DNA from: Streptomyces seoulensis
Lineage (GTDB): Bacteria; Actinomycetota; Actinomycetes; Streptomycetales; Streptomycetaceae
Length of the DNA: 64,000 nt
Assembly (NCBI RefSeq): GCF_022846655.1
Contig: NZ_AP025667.1
Location: 4,625,001 to 4,689,000 of the forward strand
Direction of reading: 5' to 3'
In this document: piece after piece, positions 55,005-63,835 of the stretch
Layout of the letters: every line of letters begins with the position of its first letter
How positions within the stretch are numbered: the stretch's first letter is position 1
Notes under the pieces: generated by a model
What the model was told of the DNA's origin: nothing
Databases searched by the model: none
The model's input: only the letters and a program-made list of their open reading frames with translations
Translations under genes and position numbers: made by a program

Positions 55005-56480
55005 CTAGGCGGCCGCGCCGGGGCGAGACTCACGCACCGGCGTGCGCCGGGTCGCCGAAGCGGGACGGCGCCTGCCCCGGGAGGAGGCGCCGCGCTTGGA
55101 GCGTTCGACCACCGGTGCGGTGATGACGACCGGGATGCCGGACGGGGCCTGGGCGCCGGTGATCCGGCTCAGGGCCTCGTCGCCCGAGTGGACCTGGGTG
55201 GTGCGCGGCCGGATGCCCGCGTCCGACATGAGGCGCACCATGGCTCGGCGCTGGCTCGGCGTGACGAGGGTGACGACACGGCCGGCGTTGCCGGCGCGGG
55301 CCGTCCGGCCTCCCCGGTGGAGGTAGTCCTTGTGGTCGGTCGGCGGATCGACGTTGACGACGAGATCGAGGTCGTCGACGTGGATGCCGCGCGCCGCGAC
55401 GTTGGTCGCCACCAGGACACTGACGTGCCCGGTCTTGAACTGCGCCAGGGTGCGAGTGCGCTGCGGCTGCGACTTGCCGCCGTGCAGTGCGGCGGCCCGT
55501 ACCCCGCTGTCGAGCAGTTCCTGGGTCAGCCGGTCGACGGCGTGCTTGGTGTCCAGGAACATGATCACGCGGCCGTCGCGAGCGGCGATCTCGGTCGTGG
55601 CGGCGTGCTTGTCGGCGCCGTGGACGTGCAGGACGTGGTGTTCCATCGTCGTGACCGCACCGGCCGACGGGTCGACCGAATGCACGACGGGGTCGGTCAG
55701 ATAACGGCGCACCAGCAGGTCGACGTTGCGGTCCAGGGTGGCGGAGAACAGCATCCGCTGCCCCTCCGGACGGACCTGGTCGAGCAGCGCGGTGACCTGC
55801 GGCATGAAGCCCATGTCGGTCATCTGGTCGGCCTCGTCCAGGACGGTGACGCCCACCTGCTCCAGGCGGCAGTCCCCACGGTCGATGAGGTCCTTGAGCC
55901 GGCCGGGGGTGGCGACGACGACCTCGGCCCCGCCCCGCAGCGCGCCGGCCTGCCTGCCGATCGGCATTCCGCCCACGACCGTGGCCAGCCGCAGCTTGAC
56001 GGAGCGGGCGTACGGAGTGAGCGCGTCGGTCACCTGCTGTGCCAGCTCACGCGTCGGTACGAGGATCAGCCCCAGCGGGCGGCGGGGCTCGGCACGCTGC
56101 CCGGCGGTGCGGGCGAGCAGGGCGAGACCGAAGGCGAGGGTCTTGCCGGATCCGGTGCGCCCGCGGCCCAGGACGTCACGACCCGCCAGCGAGTTCGGCA
56201 GCGTCGCGCCCTGGATCGGGAACGGTGCGGTCACGCCCTGCCTGCCGAGTTCGGCCAGCAACTCCGGGGGCATACCGAGATCGGCGAAGTCCTCGACGGG
56301 TGACAGTGCCGGGGTGATCGTCTCGGGGAGGGCGAACTCACCCTGCACCGGGGCGGATCGGCGGCCTTGGCCGCCGGTGCGGCGCGGTCCCTGCGAGCCG
56401 AAGCGGCTGCCGCCCTTTCCGGCGTCGGCACGGGCACCGTAGGTGCGGGCGGAGCGGTCGTTCATGCGCGTGCGGTTCAT
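55005..56480 (-). CDS. DEAD-box RNA helicase
   Basis: 491 residues. All core motifs are present: GRGRTGSGKT (near 110), PTRELA, TPGRL, VLDEADQM (near 213), SAT, ATNVAARGIHVDDL, HRGGRTARAG. The N- and C-terminal ~50 residues are Arg/Gly/Ser-rich RNA-binding tails (ERSKRGASSRGRRRP), as in cold-inducible helicases. It unwinds cold-stabilised RNA. It lies downstream of the Csp gene on the same strand, with a terminator-like hairpin between them. Confidence 0.93.
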   Translation of the reverse strand: MNRTRMNDRSARTYGARADAGKGGSRFGSQGPRRTGGQGRRSAPVQGEFALPETITPALSPVEDFADLGMPPELLAELGRQGVTAPFPIQGATLPNSLAGRDVLGRGRTGSGKTLAFGLALLARTAGQRAEPRRPLGLILVPTRELAQQVTDALTPYARSVKLRLATVVGGMPIGRQAGALRGGAEVVVATPGRLKDLIDRGDCRLEQVGVTVLDEADQMTDMGFMPQVTALLDQVRPEGQRMLFSATLDRNVDLLVRRYLTDPVVHSVDPSAGAVTTMEHHVLHVHGADKHAATTEIAARDGRVIMFLDTKHAVDRLTQELLDSGVRAAALHGGKSQPQRTRTLAQFKTGHVSVLVATNVAARGIHVDDLDLVVNVDPPTDHKDYLHRGGRTARAGNAGRVVTLVTPSQRRAMVRLMSDAGIRPRTTQVHSGDEALSRITGAQAPSGIPVVITAPVVERSKRGASSRGRRRPASATRRTPVRESRPGAAA

Positions 56481-56640
56481 GCGGAACCTTCCTCGGCGTG
56501 GCGCATATCAAGGAATTCCCGCAGCAGTGAGCGGCACAAGAAACCACAAATATGGGCCGGGTAAAAAGAAAGCACATCCGGCGGGGTCGAATCCACGCGG
56601 ACAAAGGTGCTGTCGGTCAAACCGTTCGGGAAATGCATGC

Positions 56641-56678
56641 AGCTGGGGCCCGCACCCCGAAGGATGCGGGCCCCAGCT
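56641..56678 (-). terminator. terminator after the cold-shock gene
   Basis: 14-bp perfect stem (56641-56654 with 56665-56678), 10-nt loop, 18 bases past the Csp stop on the minus strand. Read-through to the helicase gene may be regulated. Confidence 0.8.
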
Positions 56679-56696
56679 ACAAGTTTTGTGTCAGCG

Positions 56697-56900
56697 TCAG
56701 GCCGGAACGATGTTCTCGGCCGTCGGGCCCTTCTGGCCCTGCGCGATGTCGAAGGTCACCTTCTGGCCCTCGAGCAGCTCGCGGAAACCCTGGGCGGCGA
56801 TGTTCGAGTAGTGGGCGAAGACGTCAGGACCGCCGCCCTCCTGCTCGATGAAGCCGAAGCCCTTTTCCGCGTTGAACCACTTCACGGTACCAGCAGCCAT
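56697..56900 (-). CDS. cold-shock protein (CspA family)
   Basis: 67 residues, a single cold-shock OB domain: [34 protein letters not shown] with RNP1 KGFGFIEQ and RNP2 DVFAHY, ending [12 protein letters not shown] chaperone that melts structure. AAAGGAGATATG before the ATG is an excellent ribosome binding site. The leader is long (over 100 bases), as usual for temperature-responsive csp genes. Confidence 0.97.
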   Translation of the reverse strand: MAAGTVKWFNAEKGFGFIEQEGGGPDVFAHYSNIAAQGFRELLEGQKVTFDIAQGQKGPTAENIVPA

Positions 56901-57229
56901 GTCATATCTCCTTTGGGGCAGTACATCGGAATCCACACCGTGCGGACACCGTGTCGCCGCGATGATTACCCCGCCCGGAAAAAGACCGGAAATACAAAAG
57001 CGCTCCCACCGGCAGAAGCCAAGAAGGGGCACTTGAAGTCTTGGGAACCACAACTGCAACTGAGAGCGACAGTAGCACGGGGGGTCAGACGGTGCACGCC
57101 ACGAAATTCCACCTTGCCCGTCACGGCAAAAACTCTCACCACCGGGTCCGTAAAACTCTCATTTCCCGGGCACAGATATTGGTTACCCCGGAGTGCACAG
57201 TTGAGCCGCCTCGGGGACACGGAGACCGG
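56901..57229 (-). promoter_or_regulatory. leader and promoter region of the cold-shock gene
   Basis: 329 bases without a gene. Reading in the csp direction it holds two direct copies of TGAGAGTTTT (57152-57161 and 57129-57138, 23 bp apart), a possible -10 TACTGT (57069-57074), the element TCAGTTGCAGTT (57052-57063) shared with the 53.4-kb leader, then a pyrimidine-rich leader to the ribosome binding site. Confidence 0.45.
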
Positions 57230-57940
57230 CTACGCCGGCTCCAGCACGGGCTTGGCGGGGAGCCCGCCGTTCTTCTCGCAGCGGAGCTCCTTGGCCATGG
57301 CCAGGGAGTAGGAGTGGGCTACGGTGGCGTAGGCGTTCTTCAGCGCTTCCACGTTGTCCTGGGGGTCCTTCGGCATGCCCCAGTACTCCACACGGAGTGC
57401 GATGTGGGCCACGTTGGTCGAGTCGAGCAACCTAGGACTTCGGCATGCGAAGAAGACGTACGCCTTTTCCGTCGCGGTCACGGTCCGCTCACCCATCTTC
57501 AGCACGGTGAACTTCGAGGCCGGCGCACTCGTAGGGGCGCCGCTCACCAGACTCCAGGTGATTCTGAGCTGAAAACTCCGTGTTCCGATCGGAGTGAAGA
57601 TACGACAGGCGTTGCCGTCGGTGACGGTCGGGAACACCTGGACAAGGTCCGACGCGGCCTGCGCGACGGTGTACTTGGCTGACGACGCCTCGAAGCGCGA
57701 CGACCCCGTGATCACCTTGAGGGCCCTGGACGCCTCGGCGGAGATGGCGTTGCCACCGCAGAGTTGTGTCCCGGAAACAACCTTGTAGTCCTTCGGAAGG
57801 CCATCATTGTCTTCGCCCCCACCGCAACCCGTGACGCCGAGAAGCAACGAGCCTGCTGTGGCAGCGGCGAGCAGTCCCCCGCGTACCGACCTACCATCGA
57901 ACACTGTCCGCATCCTCACATGTCCTCGGGCGTCCGTCAT
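57230..57940 (-). CDS. lipoprotein of the WXG100-like operon
   Basis: 236 residues from ATG 57940 (227 from ATG 57913). Lipoprotein signal ...GGLLAAATAGSLLLGVTGCGGG (lipobox VTGC). The mature domain has three further Cys (QLCGGN, NACRIF, FFACRS) and is otherwise unlike known families. ATG 57940 overlaps the stop of the upstream large gene (TGATG), so it is translationally coupled to it. A surface receptor, chaperone or protective partner of the large protein is possible. Confidence 0.75.
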   Translation of the reverse strand: MTDARGHVRMRTVFDGRSVRGGLLAAATAGSLLLGVTGCGGGEDNDGLPKDYKVVSGTQLCGGNAISAEASRALKVITGSSRFEASSAKYTVAQAASDLVQVFPTVTDGNACRIFTPIGTRSFQLRITWSLVSGAPTSAPASKFTVLKMGERTVTATEKAYVFFACRSPRLLDSTNVAHIALRVEYWGMPKDPQDNVEALKNAYATVAHSYSLAMAKELRCEKNGGLPAKPVLEPA

Positions 57941-60285
57941 CAGCCGGTCTCCGGGTCGTTGCCCTGCTGCCTCTGTCGGTCGTTGCCGACTCCGTAGCCG
58001 ATCAGCATCGATTCGAGCAGGTCCTCCCTGAATTGGCCATCGACCACCCCATGGCGAATCAAGAACTCCCGCGCAGGCGTCTCGGCCATGCTTTCACCGG
58101 CGGAGTAGATTTTGATCCTCTCCTCCTCGTTGAGGTCCTCCATCTTCTCCTTGTGCTCGTCCACCGAACTGTCGGCGACATCGCCGATGATTTGCCCGAC
58201 GACCTGCTCGGCAGCACCGCTAGCCGTGTCAGTCGCCAATGGGACGAGCACCGCGGCGGCGCCCACGGCCGCGGTGGCAGGCAGGAAGGCGACACCCGCC
58301 GCGATGCCGGCCGTGGCCCCGAACTCGACCCAGCCGGCGCGCTTGGCGACGGCCTTCTCGTAGTCCTCGTGGGTCTTGAGGTTCGTCGCCTCCACCTGGT
58401 CGGCGCGGGACTGGTCGAGCATGCCCTGCACCTCTGCGCCCGTACGCGCGGTGGCCCTCGCGGCACCCTCGCTGATTCTCCCGTCCGCGCCCACTGTCTC
58501 TTCCAGCGCACTGCGGGTATAAACCTGCTCCGCAGCCGAGACCGTCGCGTAGGCGTCCGGATGCTGACCGAGGGTGCTGAGGAATCCCCGCACGACGCTC
58601 CGCCCGTTCCCGTCCAGGGTGTCCGCGAAGTCGACGTGCCCGTCCGGATTCCTTCCTGGAGCGAAGACGCTACCCGGATCGTTCCTGTCGAGCGCCCAGT
58701 TGATGTCGTCGATGTAGCCGGCTCCCATGACCCCCAGGCTGTCGGCCATTGCCGACTGGTGCTCCTTGAGCAGGTCCGGTTCCGCGGCGTACTTCTCCAT
58801 GACCTTCTGCATGATCGCGGCGTTGTCCGCGTCCCGCACCACATGGCCGTCCGGGTGCCCCGCCGGATAGCCGAGGGTGGCCGCCTCCAGGGCATGACCG
58901 AGGGCGTCGGGCATCTGGTCGAGCGACGCCTTGAGCTCTTTTTCGTCGAGCGAGTTGACGTCGGGGAAGGACTCCCACTTCTCGTTGCCGAAGAGATCGA
59001 GGTAGTTGCCGATCACCTCGCCGTCCTTGTTCTTCCCGAGGTCGGCCGTGGCACCGCGGTGGACCGTGCCGTCCTCGTTGTACGCGGTCGGCGGATCGGA
59101 GAAGAAGTGCTTCGCCGCTTCAGGACTGTGGCCGAGCGCCTCGAGCATGGCGGTGGCCGGGTCGTACCCGGCTCCGTTCACGCCGGAGGGGTTGAACGGG
59201 TTCTTGAACGGGCTGTTCACCACCTTGTTCTCGGCGAACATGTAGGGGTCCTTCTGGTGCAGCTGTGCCACGTGTTCGGCGATCGGGTTGAGGAACTTCG
59301 CGTCGTAGTTCCCGTTCCGCATGATGCCGCCGAGCAGTTGGTACCCGAACGGGCCGCCGTAGTCGTGCTTGGCCAGCGGAATCCGCTCCGTACCCAACTT
59401 GCGCAGTTCAGGACCCCACTGGTCACTGAACGCCTTGTCGTGGGAGGCCGTGGCCAGGTTGAGGCCGAGGTTCTTCTGAAGTTCCTGGACGTCCTTGAGT
59501 CGCTCCGGGTCGACCTTCCCGTATTCGTACGTGTCCGTGGAGAGCTGCCCGAAGAACGCGAGCGACTTCTCGGGGCCGAGCTTCCCGTAGAAGCCCTTGG
59601 CGAACTCCTGCGACGAGCTGTTGTCCTTCAACAACTCGTTGAGTTGCTGGAGTTCGGCGTGGGTCAGCTCTCGCCCCTTGCCGGCCAGAGCGGCGGCGCG
59701 TGCGGCCTCCTCCTGGTCCAGCTTCGTGTACGTGGGAGCGCTGAAGTCCTTGCGGCCGGTGACGTTGGCTTCGAGGGCGTTCTTGAGGGCGAGGTCGGTG
59801 TCGTTGCAGTTGTCGACGATGAGGTCGATCCTCTTCTGCCACGACTCGATGTTCCGCTTCTCCTGCTGCAGGAGCTCTCTGTAGTCGGGGTCGTGATGCG
59901 CCATGGGGAACTCGGACAACGGCTTCCGCGCCGTGACCTTGCCCTTGCCGTCCACGTGGACGCCGGCCGCGGGCCCCTCGTGGTCCCGGATGTTGACGAG
60001 GTCGTCCTTGGCCTTCTTGATGGCCGCGTGACCGTCCTCCAGGATCAGCTTCACACCCTTGGCCTCGGCCGCGGCGTCCTCGAACTCCTTGACCGTCTTG
60101 CCGATGAAGGTTTTGGTGACCCCTGCGTTGATGCCCTCCCAGTCCGCCTTGTCCGCCTTGGCCTTCATCCCGCGGGCGGCGTCGTCGGCGAGCTTGTCCA
60201 GTTTCCCCGCCATCTCGGACCAGTCGTCGGCAGCGGCCTTCAGCTTCGCCACCGGGGCATCGATGATGTCCTCGTACTTCAGCAT
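57940..60285 (-). CDS. large DUF6571-like protein with WXG100-type N-terminus
   Basis: 781 residues. The first ~100 residues (EDIIDAPVAKLKAAADDWSEMAGKLDKLADDAARGMKAKA) form a helical hairpin like WXG100/ESX substrates. The middle (about 190-560) carries FYGKLGPEKSLAFFGQLSTDTYEYGKVD and PFGYQLLGGIMRNGNYDAKFLNPIAEHV, typical of DUF6571 proteins. One hydrophobic Ala/Gly stretch (about 655-690) may insert into a membrane. No signal peptide and no recognisable toxin domain. Probably exported by a type VII-like route; role unknown. The upstream small gene ends 20 bases before its ATG. Confidence 0.72.
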   Translation of the reverse strand: MLKYEDIIDAPVAKLKAAADDWSEMAGKLDKLADDAARGMKAKADKADWEGINAGVTKTFIGKTVKEFEDAAAEAKGVKLILEDGHAAIKKAKDDLVNIRDHEGPAAGVHVDGKGKVTARKPLSEFPMAHHDPDYRELLQQEKRNIESWQKRIDLIVDNCNDTDLALKNALEANVTGRKDFSAPTYTKLDQEEAARAAALAGKGRELTHAELQQLNELLKDNSSSQEFAKGFYGKLGPEKSLAFFGQLSTDTYEYGKVDPERLKDVQELQKNLGLNLATASHDKAFSDQWGPELRKLGTERIPLAKHDYGGPFGYQLLGGIMRNGNYDAKFLNPIAEHVAQLHQKDPYMFAENKVVNSPFKNPFNPSGVNGAGYDPATAMLEALGHSPEAAKHFFSDPPTAYNEDGTVHRGATADLGKNKDGEVIGNYLDLFGNEKWESFPDVNSLDEKELKASLDQMPDALGHALEAATLGYPAGHPDGHVVRDADNAAIMQKVMEKYAAEPDLLKEHQSAMADSLGVMGAGYIDDINWALDRNDPGSVFAPGRNPDGHVDFADTLDGNGRSVVRGFLSTLGQHPDAYATVSAAEQVYTRSALEETVGADGRISEGAARATARTGAEVQGMLDQSRADQVEATNLKTHEDYEKAVAKRAGWVEFGATAGIAAGVAFLPATAAVGAAAVLVPLATDTASGAAEQVVGQIIGDVADSSVDEHKEKMEDLNEEERIKIYSAGESMAETPAREFLIRHGVVDGQFREDLLESMLIGYGVGNDRQRQQGNDPETG

Positions 60286-60305
60286 GTCGCGCGCTCCCCC
60301 GAGCT

Positions 60306-60728
60306 CTATTTCATGTATTCCGTGAGCACGGAGATCCGCGTCAGCTCTCCCTCGATCTTCACTTCGTCCTCGGCGTGCCGGGCCTTGCTGTAATCGAGGT
60401 GATTCGAGATCTGCGCGCAGGAGTCCAGCAGCGTCTTCAGATGCGTCTGCCAGAAGTCATGCACCTTCAGCACGGCCGAACCGCTCGCAAAATTCCCGTT
60501 GGTCAGCGCCGTCGCCGCGTCGAACGTGGAGGAACGGGCGATGTCGCCGTCCTTCCCCAGCCGCCCCAGCAGGTCATAGGCGTCATTACCGACAGCGCCG
60601 AGATCGTCCCGATCGACCACCAGGTCGTACCCGCCACCGCCACCCTCGGCCGGAACGCTGTTGAGTTGCGTGGCGGTCCGCTGGGACGCCGCCGCTCGCA
60701 TCTCGGCCCATTCTTGCTCGAACGTCAC
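60306..60728 (-). CDS. WXG100-like small protein
   Basis: 140 residues. A Gly-rich break (VPAEGGGGGYDLVV) is followed by a helical part DRDDLGAVGNDAYDLLGRLGKDGDIARSSTF...ASGSAVLKVHDFWQTHLKTLLDSCAQISNHLDYSKA, a helix-turn-helix hairpin of ESX partner type. The W-x-G itself is not strict, so the assignment is by layout and operon position. First gene of the three-gene unit. No type VII core genes are in the window. Confidence 0.68.
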   Translation of the reverse strand: MTFEQEWAEMRAAASQRTATQLNSVPAEGGGGGYDLVVDRDDLGAVGNDAYDLLGRLGKDGDIARSSTFDAATALTNGNFASGSAVLKVHDFWQTHLKTLLDSCAQISNHLDYSKARHAEDEVKIEGELTRISVLTEYMK

Positions 60729-60888
60729 CGATTTCCCCCAAGTCCATCCGGGCTCGCCACCACCATATCCACCGTGCCGTCGACTTGCTCAAGTCCTCAA
60801 CCGGCACATCGTGCGCCGACTCCCCCATGAAGGCGGGATATTGACCAAGGAAGATCGGACGCGAGGGGAAAAGCCCCAGGCAGGACGT

Positions 60889-60935
60889 TGACGAGGCACG
60901 GCGGCCGCATGTGCGTGCGTCGCCGTGCCTCGTCA
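60889..60935 (-). terminator. terminator after the fasciclin gene
   Basis: 15-bp perfect stem (60889-60903 with 60921-60935) and 17-nt loop, 25 bases past the fasciclin gene stop. Confidence 0.8.
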
Positions 60936-60959
60936 CGTGAAGCGAGAACGGAGGGCGGG

Positions 60960-61547
60960 TCAGGACGGGGGCTGGAGGACCGAGTCGATGACGTAGATGG
61001 TGGCGTTCGCCGCCTTGATGTTGCCGCAGACGATGTTCGCCTTGCCGTCGACCTTGAAGTCGGTGCCCGAGCCGGACGTGGTGAGCTTGCCGCCCTCCAC
61101 CGTGGTGAAGGAGCCGTCGGACAGTTGGTCCGGCTTTATCTCCTTGTCCACGACGTGGTAGGTGAGCACCTTCTTCAGCTGCCCCTCGTTGCTGAGGAGT
61201 GAGGAGAGCTGGGATGCGGTCACCTTCTTGAAGGCCTCGTTGTTGGGCGCGAAGACGGTGATGGCGGGCTTGTCGTTCAGGGTGTCGGTGAGATGCGCCC
61301 GGACCGCCGCCGAGACGAGCTGGCTGAGCTGCGGGTACGCGGCTGCGGCGTCCACGACCTTGTCCTTGGCCGTGTCGACGTTCTGCGAGAGCGCCGAACA
61401 GCCCGAGCCGAAGGTTCCCGACGTTCCCGTGGGGCTGGGAGACGCCTCCTGCGCGCTGCTCTGGGCTGTGAGAGCACCGAGCGCGAGCGGGATGGCAGCC
61501 AGAGCGGCTCCGGTGAACCTGACCTTGTTCATGCGGATGAGCCTCAT
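60960..61547 (-). CDS. secreted fasciclin-domain protein
   Basis: 195 residues. Signal peptide (RMNKVRFTGAALAAIPLALGALTAQSSAQEA), a short linker with one Cys (GSGCSAL), then a FAS1 domain (about 70-190): ITVFAPNNEAFKK, LLSNEGQLKKVLTYHVV, GSGTDFKVDGKANIVCGNIKAANATIYVIDSVLQPP. FAS1 domains mediate cell-surface adhesion. GGAGGGAG sits 7 bases before ATG 61547. Monocistronic with its own terminator. Confidence 0.9.
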   Translation of the reverse strand: MRLIRMNKVRFTGAALAAIPLALGALTAQSSAQEASPSPTGTSGTFGSGCSALSQNVDTAKDKVVDAAAAYPQLSQLVSAAVRAHLTDTLNDKPAITVFAPNNEAFKKVTASQLSSLLSNEGQLKKVLTYHVVDKEIKPDQLSDGSFTTVEGGKLTTSGSGTDFKVDGKANIVCGNIKAANATIYVIDSVLQPPS

Positions 61548-61891
61548 CGCAACTCCCTCCGATGGAGGTGTGAGCGCCACGAAGGCGACTTGCGGGACAC
61601 GCCCTCTTCACTGGGCGATGTGCGGGCCTGCACGGCCACACCCCGGGCGGCTCCGCCCGGACCCCTAAGAGGATATGCAGCCCAGGTCGATGGCCGCATC
61701 TCGACCCGTGGAGGACACCTCCGGCACGCTGGTATGCCCTCGGCAGGGTGGGATGGCGGGAGAGATGACCGTCCTCGATCCAGCGATGACCGCGCCCCGA
61801 CCACAACTCCACCCCACGCAGACGGACGCCGCCGTCCAACGCGCCACGGAGCGAGCAGCGTTGGACGGCGGCGAACCACAGGTGAGGCGCC
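61548..61891. other. intergenic region upstream of the fasciclin gene
   Basis: 344 bases with no convincing gene. The left part is the leader and promoter zone of the fasciclin gene. The rest (61680-61890) is low in coding signal on both strands and abuts the methyltransferase remnant. Confidence 0.4.
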
Positions 61892-61978
61892 TTACTTGAC
61901 CGGCTCCAGAATCGCCACGCACTCCACATGATGCGTCATCGAGAACACGTCAGCCGGAGTCGCATCCAGGAAAGCGCA
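61892..61978 (-). pseudogene. 3' remnant of a TrmA/RumA-type RNA methyltransferase gene
   Basis: The minus strand reads LTCAFLDATPADVFSMTHHV then ECVAILEPVK and stop. MTHHVECVA is the conserved C-terminal end of uracil-5 RNA methyltransferases (TrmA/RumA family). Only about 28 codons remain; upstream sequence belongs to other frames and the PIN toxin gene. The rest of the gene has been lost, probably by a recombination that brought in the neighbouring DNA. Confidence 0.5.
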
Positions 61979-62082
61979 GGTCAACGAGGTTTTCCTTGGC
62001 CTGCTGGCGCCCCGCGGGACCTTGGATCGTCAGACGAGCGTCACGACCGACGGAAACCACGACACGACCGGACCCCGCGACA

Positions 62083-62526
62083 TCAGAGCGGAAGATCGTC
62101 GGGCAGCACCCGGAACGCCTTGTGCCGACCGAGCGGACGCACTGCGCGGAAGTCGCGACGATCGAGGGTGAGGACGGCGTCAGTGTCGTGGTCGGCGGCG
62201 AGGGCCACATTCACCGCGTCCGCCAGATCCAAGCCGAGATCGCGGTAGCGGGCGCGCACGAACTGGGCGGCCCCGAGGTGATCTTCCGTGATCTCGGGCA
62301 CGACGATACGGCCTCGACGCATCCAGTGCCGGATGTCATCGACCGCGCTGAGCGCCGCATCACGGCCGAGTTCACGCGTGGCGACGTGGTCGATCTCAGC
62401 AAGCAGCAGCGGGGACATCACCAGGAGCCCCGCAGCCATGATCGCTTCGTTCGACGCCCGGTGTTCTGGATGGGCGGAGTCGAGCGCCGCGAGGAGCCCG
62501 GAGGTATCCGCGATGACGATGATCAC
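62083..62526 (-). CDS. PIN-domain toxin (VapC-like)
   Basis: 147 residues. PIN fold RNase with acidic residues in IADTSGLLAALD (Asp7), PLLLAEIDHVATREL (Glu near 43), LDLADAVNVALAADH (Asp near 102) and DAVLTLDRRDF (Asp near 120). Cleaves RNA when free of antitoxin. Its GTG overlaps the antitoxin stop (GTGA). The operon order antitoxin-toxin is the usual one for type II systems. Confidence 0.9.
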   Translation of the reverse strand: MIIVIADTSGLLAALDSAHPEHRASNEAIMAAGLLVMSPLLLAEIDHVATRELGRDAALSAVDDIRHWMRRGRIVVPEITEDHLGAAQFVRARYRDLGLDLADAVNVALAADHDTDAVLTLDRRDFRAVRPLGRHKAFRVLPDDLPL

Positions 62527-62783
62527 GCGGCGGTTCCACTCCCGCTCTCGCGGCGTACCGCGTCGGCAACGGTGTCACGCACGTCGCGCTTGCCCGGGGT
62601 GCGACCGCGCCCCTCGAAGGTGCGCGAGAAGAGGGGCTCGTCCCAGACCCGGTTGGCCATGGCCGCGAGGTGGATGCCCTGGCGGATGATCTCTGCCTCG
62701 CTGATACCGCGCCGCTTCGCGGCCTCTTTGATGATCGCGAGGTCTTCCGGGTCGGCGTACACGTTGGTTCGCTTCATGGACAT
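62523..62783 (-). CDS. ribbon-helix-helix antitoxin
   Basis: 86 residues. N-terminal ribbon-helix-helix: MKRTNVYADPEDLAIIKEAAKRRGISEAEIIRQGIHLAAM, followed by a disordered, charged C-terminus that would wrap the PIN toxin. The upstream region has no ribosome binding site but TACTCT (62790-62795 on the minus strand) as a -10, so translation may be leaderless from ATG 62783; ATG 62777 is the alternative. GTAC motifs at 62784 and 62802 may be its operator. Confidence 0.87.
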   Translation of the reverse strand: MSMKRTNVYADPEDLAIIKEAAKRRGISEAEIIRQGIHLAAMANRVWDEPLFSRTFEGRGRTPGKRDVRDTVADAVRRESGSGTAA

Positions 62784-62806
62784 GTACTTAGAGTAGCGTA
62801 TGTACC
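62784..62806. promoter_or_regulatory. toxin-antitoxin promoter with repeated ATGTAC
   Basis: ATGTAC occurs at 62782-62787 and 62800-62805, 18 bp apart, flanking the predicted -10 of the antitoxin gene. Repeats at this place are typical autoregulatory half-sites for RHH antitoxins. Confidence 0.35.
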
Positions 62807-63055
62807 AGATTGGTGTATGGCTGGAGCCGGCCAGAGTTTCCCTCTCAGGTGCAGGCAGCGCAGGGCCGGCCGTGGCGTACCCGTTCGGCCGAGGGTGGGC
62901 TGTATACACTGCGCCGGCGACCGCCCGTCCGTCGCCGGCGCAGCTGTGAAGTGCACGGTGTCATCTCTCGGACGAGCACAGCGGGCCGACGGGAAGCCGA
63001 AGAAGCCCGCGGACCGCAATCGCATGTCTCGAACCAAAAGACGGGGAGTGCTCCG

Positions 63056-63787
63056 GTGAGCGCACGCTTCGAAGAACTCGACTGGCGGGAAACGCCGTTG
63101 GGCGAGCTCGCCCTCCGGCGGCGCAGCTACCCCGGTGTCGCCGAACCGGTCTACGAGATCAAGCTCAACGACGAGTTCCTGATGTCCAGCCTCTTCACGG
63201 TCGCCGAGGTGAAGTTGGCCGACCTCGCCCTGGCGGAACTCACCACCTGCCCATCCACCCCCGGACTCGACGTGGCCGTGGGCGGCCTGGGCCTCGGCTA
63301 CACCGCCGAGGCGGTGCTGAAGAACCCTGACGTGGGCTCGCTCGTCGTCATCGACATGCTCGACGCAGTGATCGACTGGCATGAGCGCGGGCTGATCCCC
63401 GGCGGGCTCGCGGCGGACCCGCGGTGCCGGCTGGCGCACGGTGATTTCTTCTCAATGGCCCAGTCCACAACGGGCCTTGACCCCCTCGCCCCCGGGCGCC
63501 GGTTCCACGCGGTCATCGTCGACATCGACCACTCGCCGCGCCACCTGCTGCACCCTGACAACGTCGGCTTCTACCAACTCGACGGCCTGCGGCGCCTCAG
63601 CGAACACCTGCACCCCGGCGGGGTGTTCGCACTCTGGTCCAACGACCGGCCCGACGAGGAGTTCCTCGCGGCGCTCACCCAAGCCTTCGCCGAGGCGCGG
63701 GCCGAGGTCATCGCCTTCGACAATCCACTGCAGGAACGCGAGGCGGCCAACACTGTCTACCTCGCCCGTACCCACCGGCTTCCGTGA
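63056..63787 (+). CDS. spermidine synthase-like methyltransferase-fold protein
   Basis: 243 residues. Rossmann-like fold of the spermidine synthase family: ELALRRRSYPGVAEPVYEIKLNDEFLMSSLFT, VAVGGLGLGYTAEAVLKNPDVGSLVVIDML (motif I-like near 65-95), HAVIVDIDHSPRHLL near 157, GGVFALWSNDRPDEEF near 205. The gate-keeping DID is present as DID(H). Without the N-terminal domain of true SpeE, so it is one of the single-domain homologues; polyamine activity is uncertain. GTG 63056 with GGGGAG 7-8 bases upstream. Confidence 0.82.
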   Translation: MSARFEELDWRETPLGELALRRRSYPGVAEPVYEIKLNDEFLMSSLFTVAEVKLADLALAELTTCPSTPGLDVAVGGLGLGYTAEAVLKNPDVGSLVVIDMLDAVIDWHERGLIPGGLAADPRCRLAHGDFFSMAQSTTGLDPLAPGRRFHAVIVDIDHSPRHLLHPDNVGFYQLDGLRRLSEHLHPGGVFALWSNDRPDEEFLAALTQAFAEARAEVIAFDNPLQEREAANTVYLARTHRLP

Positions 63788-63835
63788 GGCCGTCACCCGT
63801 AGCCGTCAGCCTGGCCCCAGCTACACGCATGCCCC

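Noticed and set aside
56583..56593. GGGTCGAATCC resembling a tRNA T-arm
   Set aside because: No matching acceptor, D or anticodon arms around it.
61950..62210. 86-codon frame with VVVSVGRDARLTIQGPAGRQQAKENL
   Set aside because: The N-terminal part lies in the PIN toxin gene in another frame; the C-terminal part may be residual coding DNA but has no start or family match.
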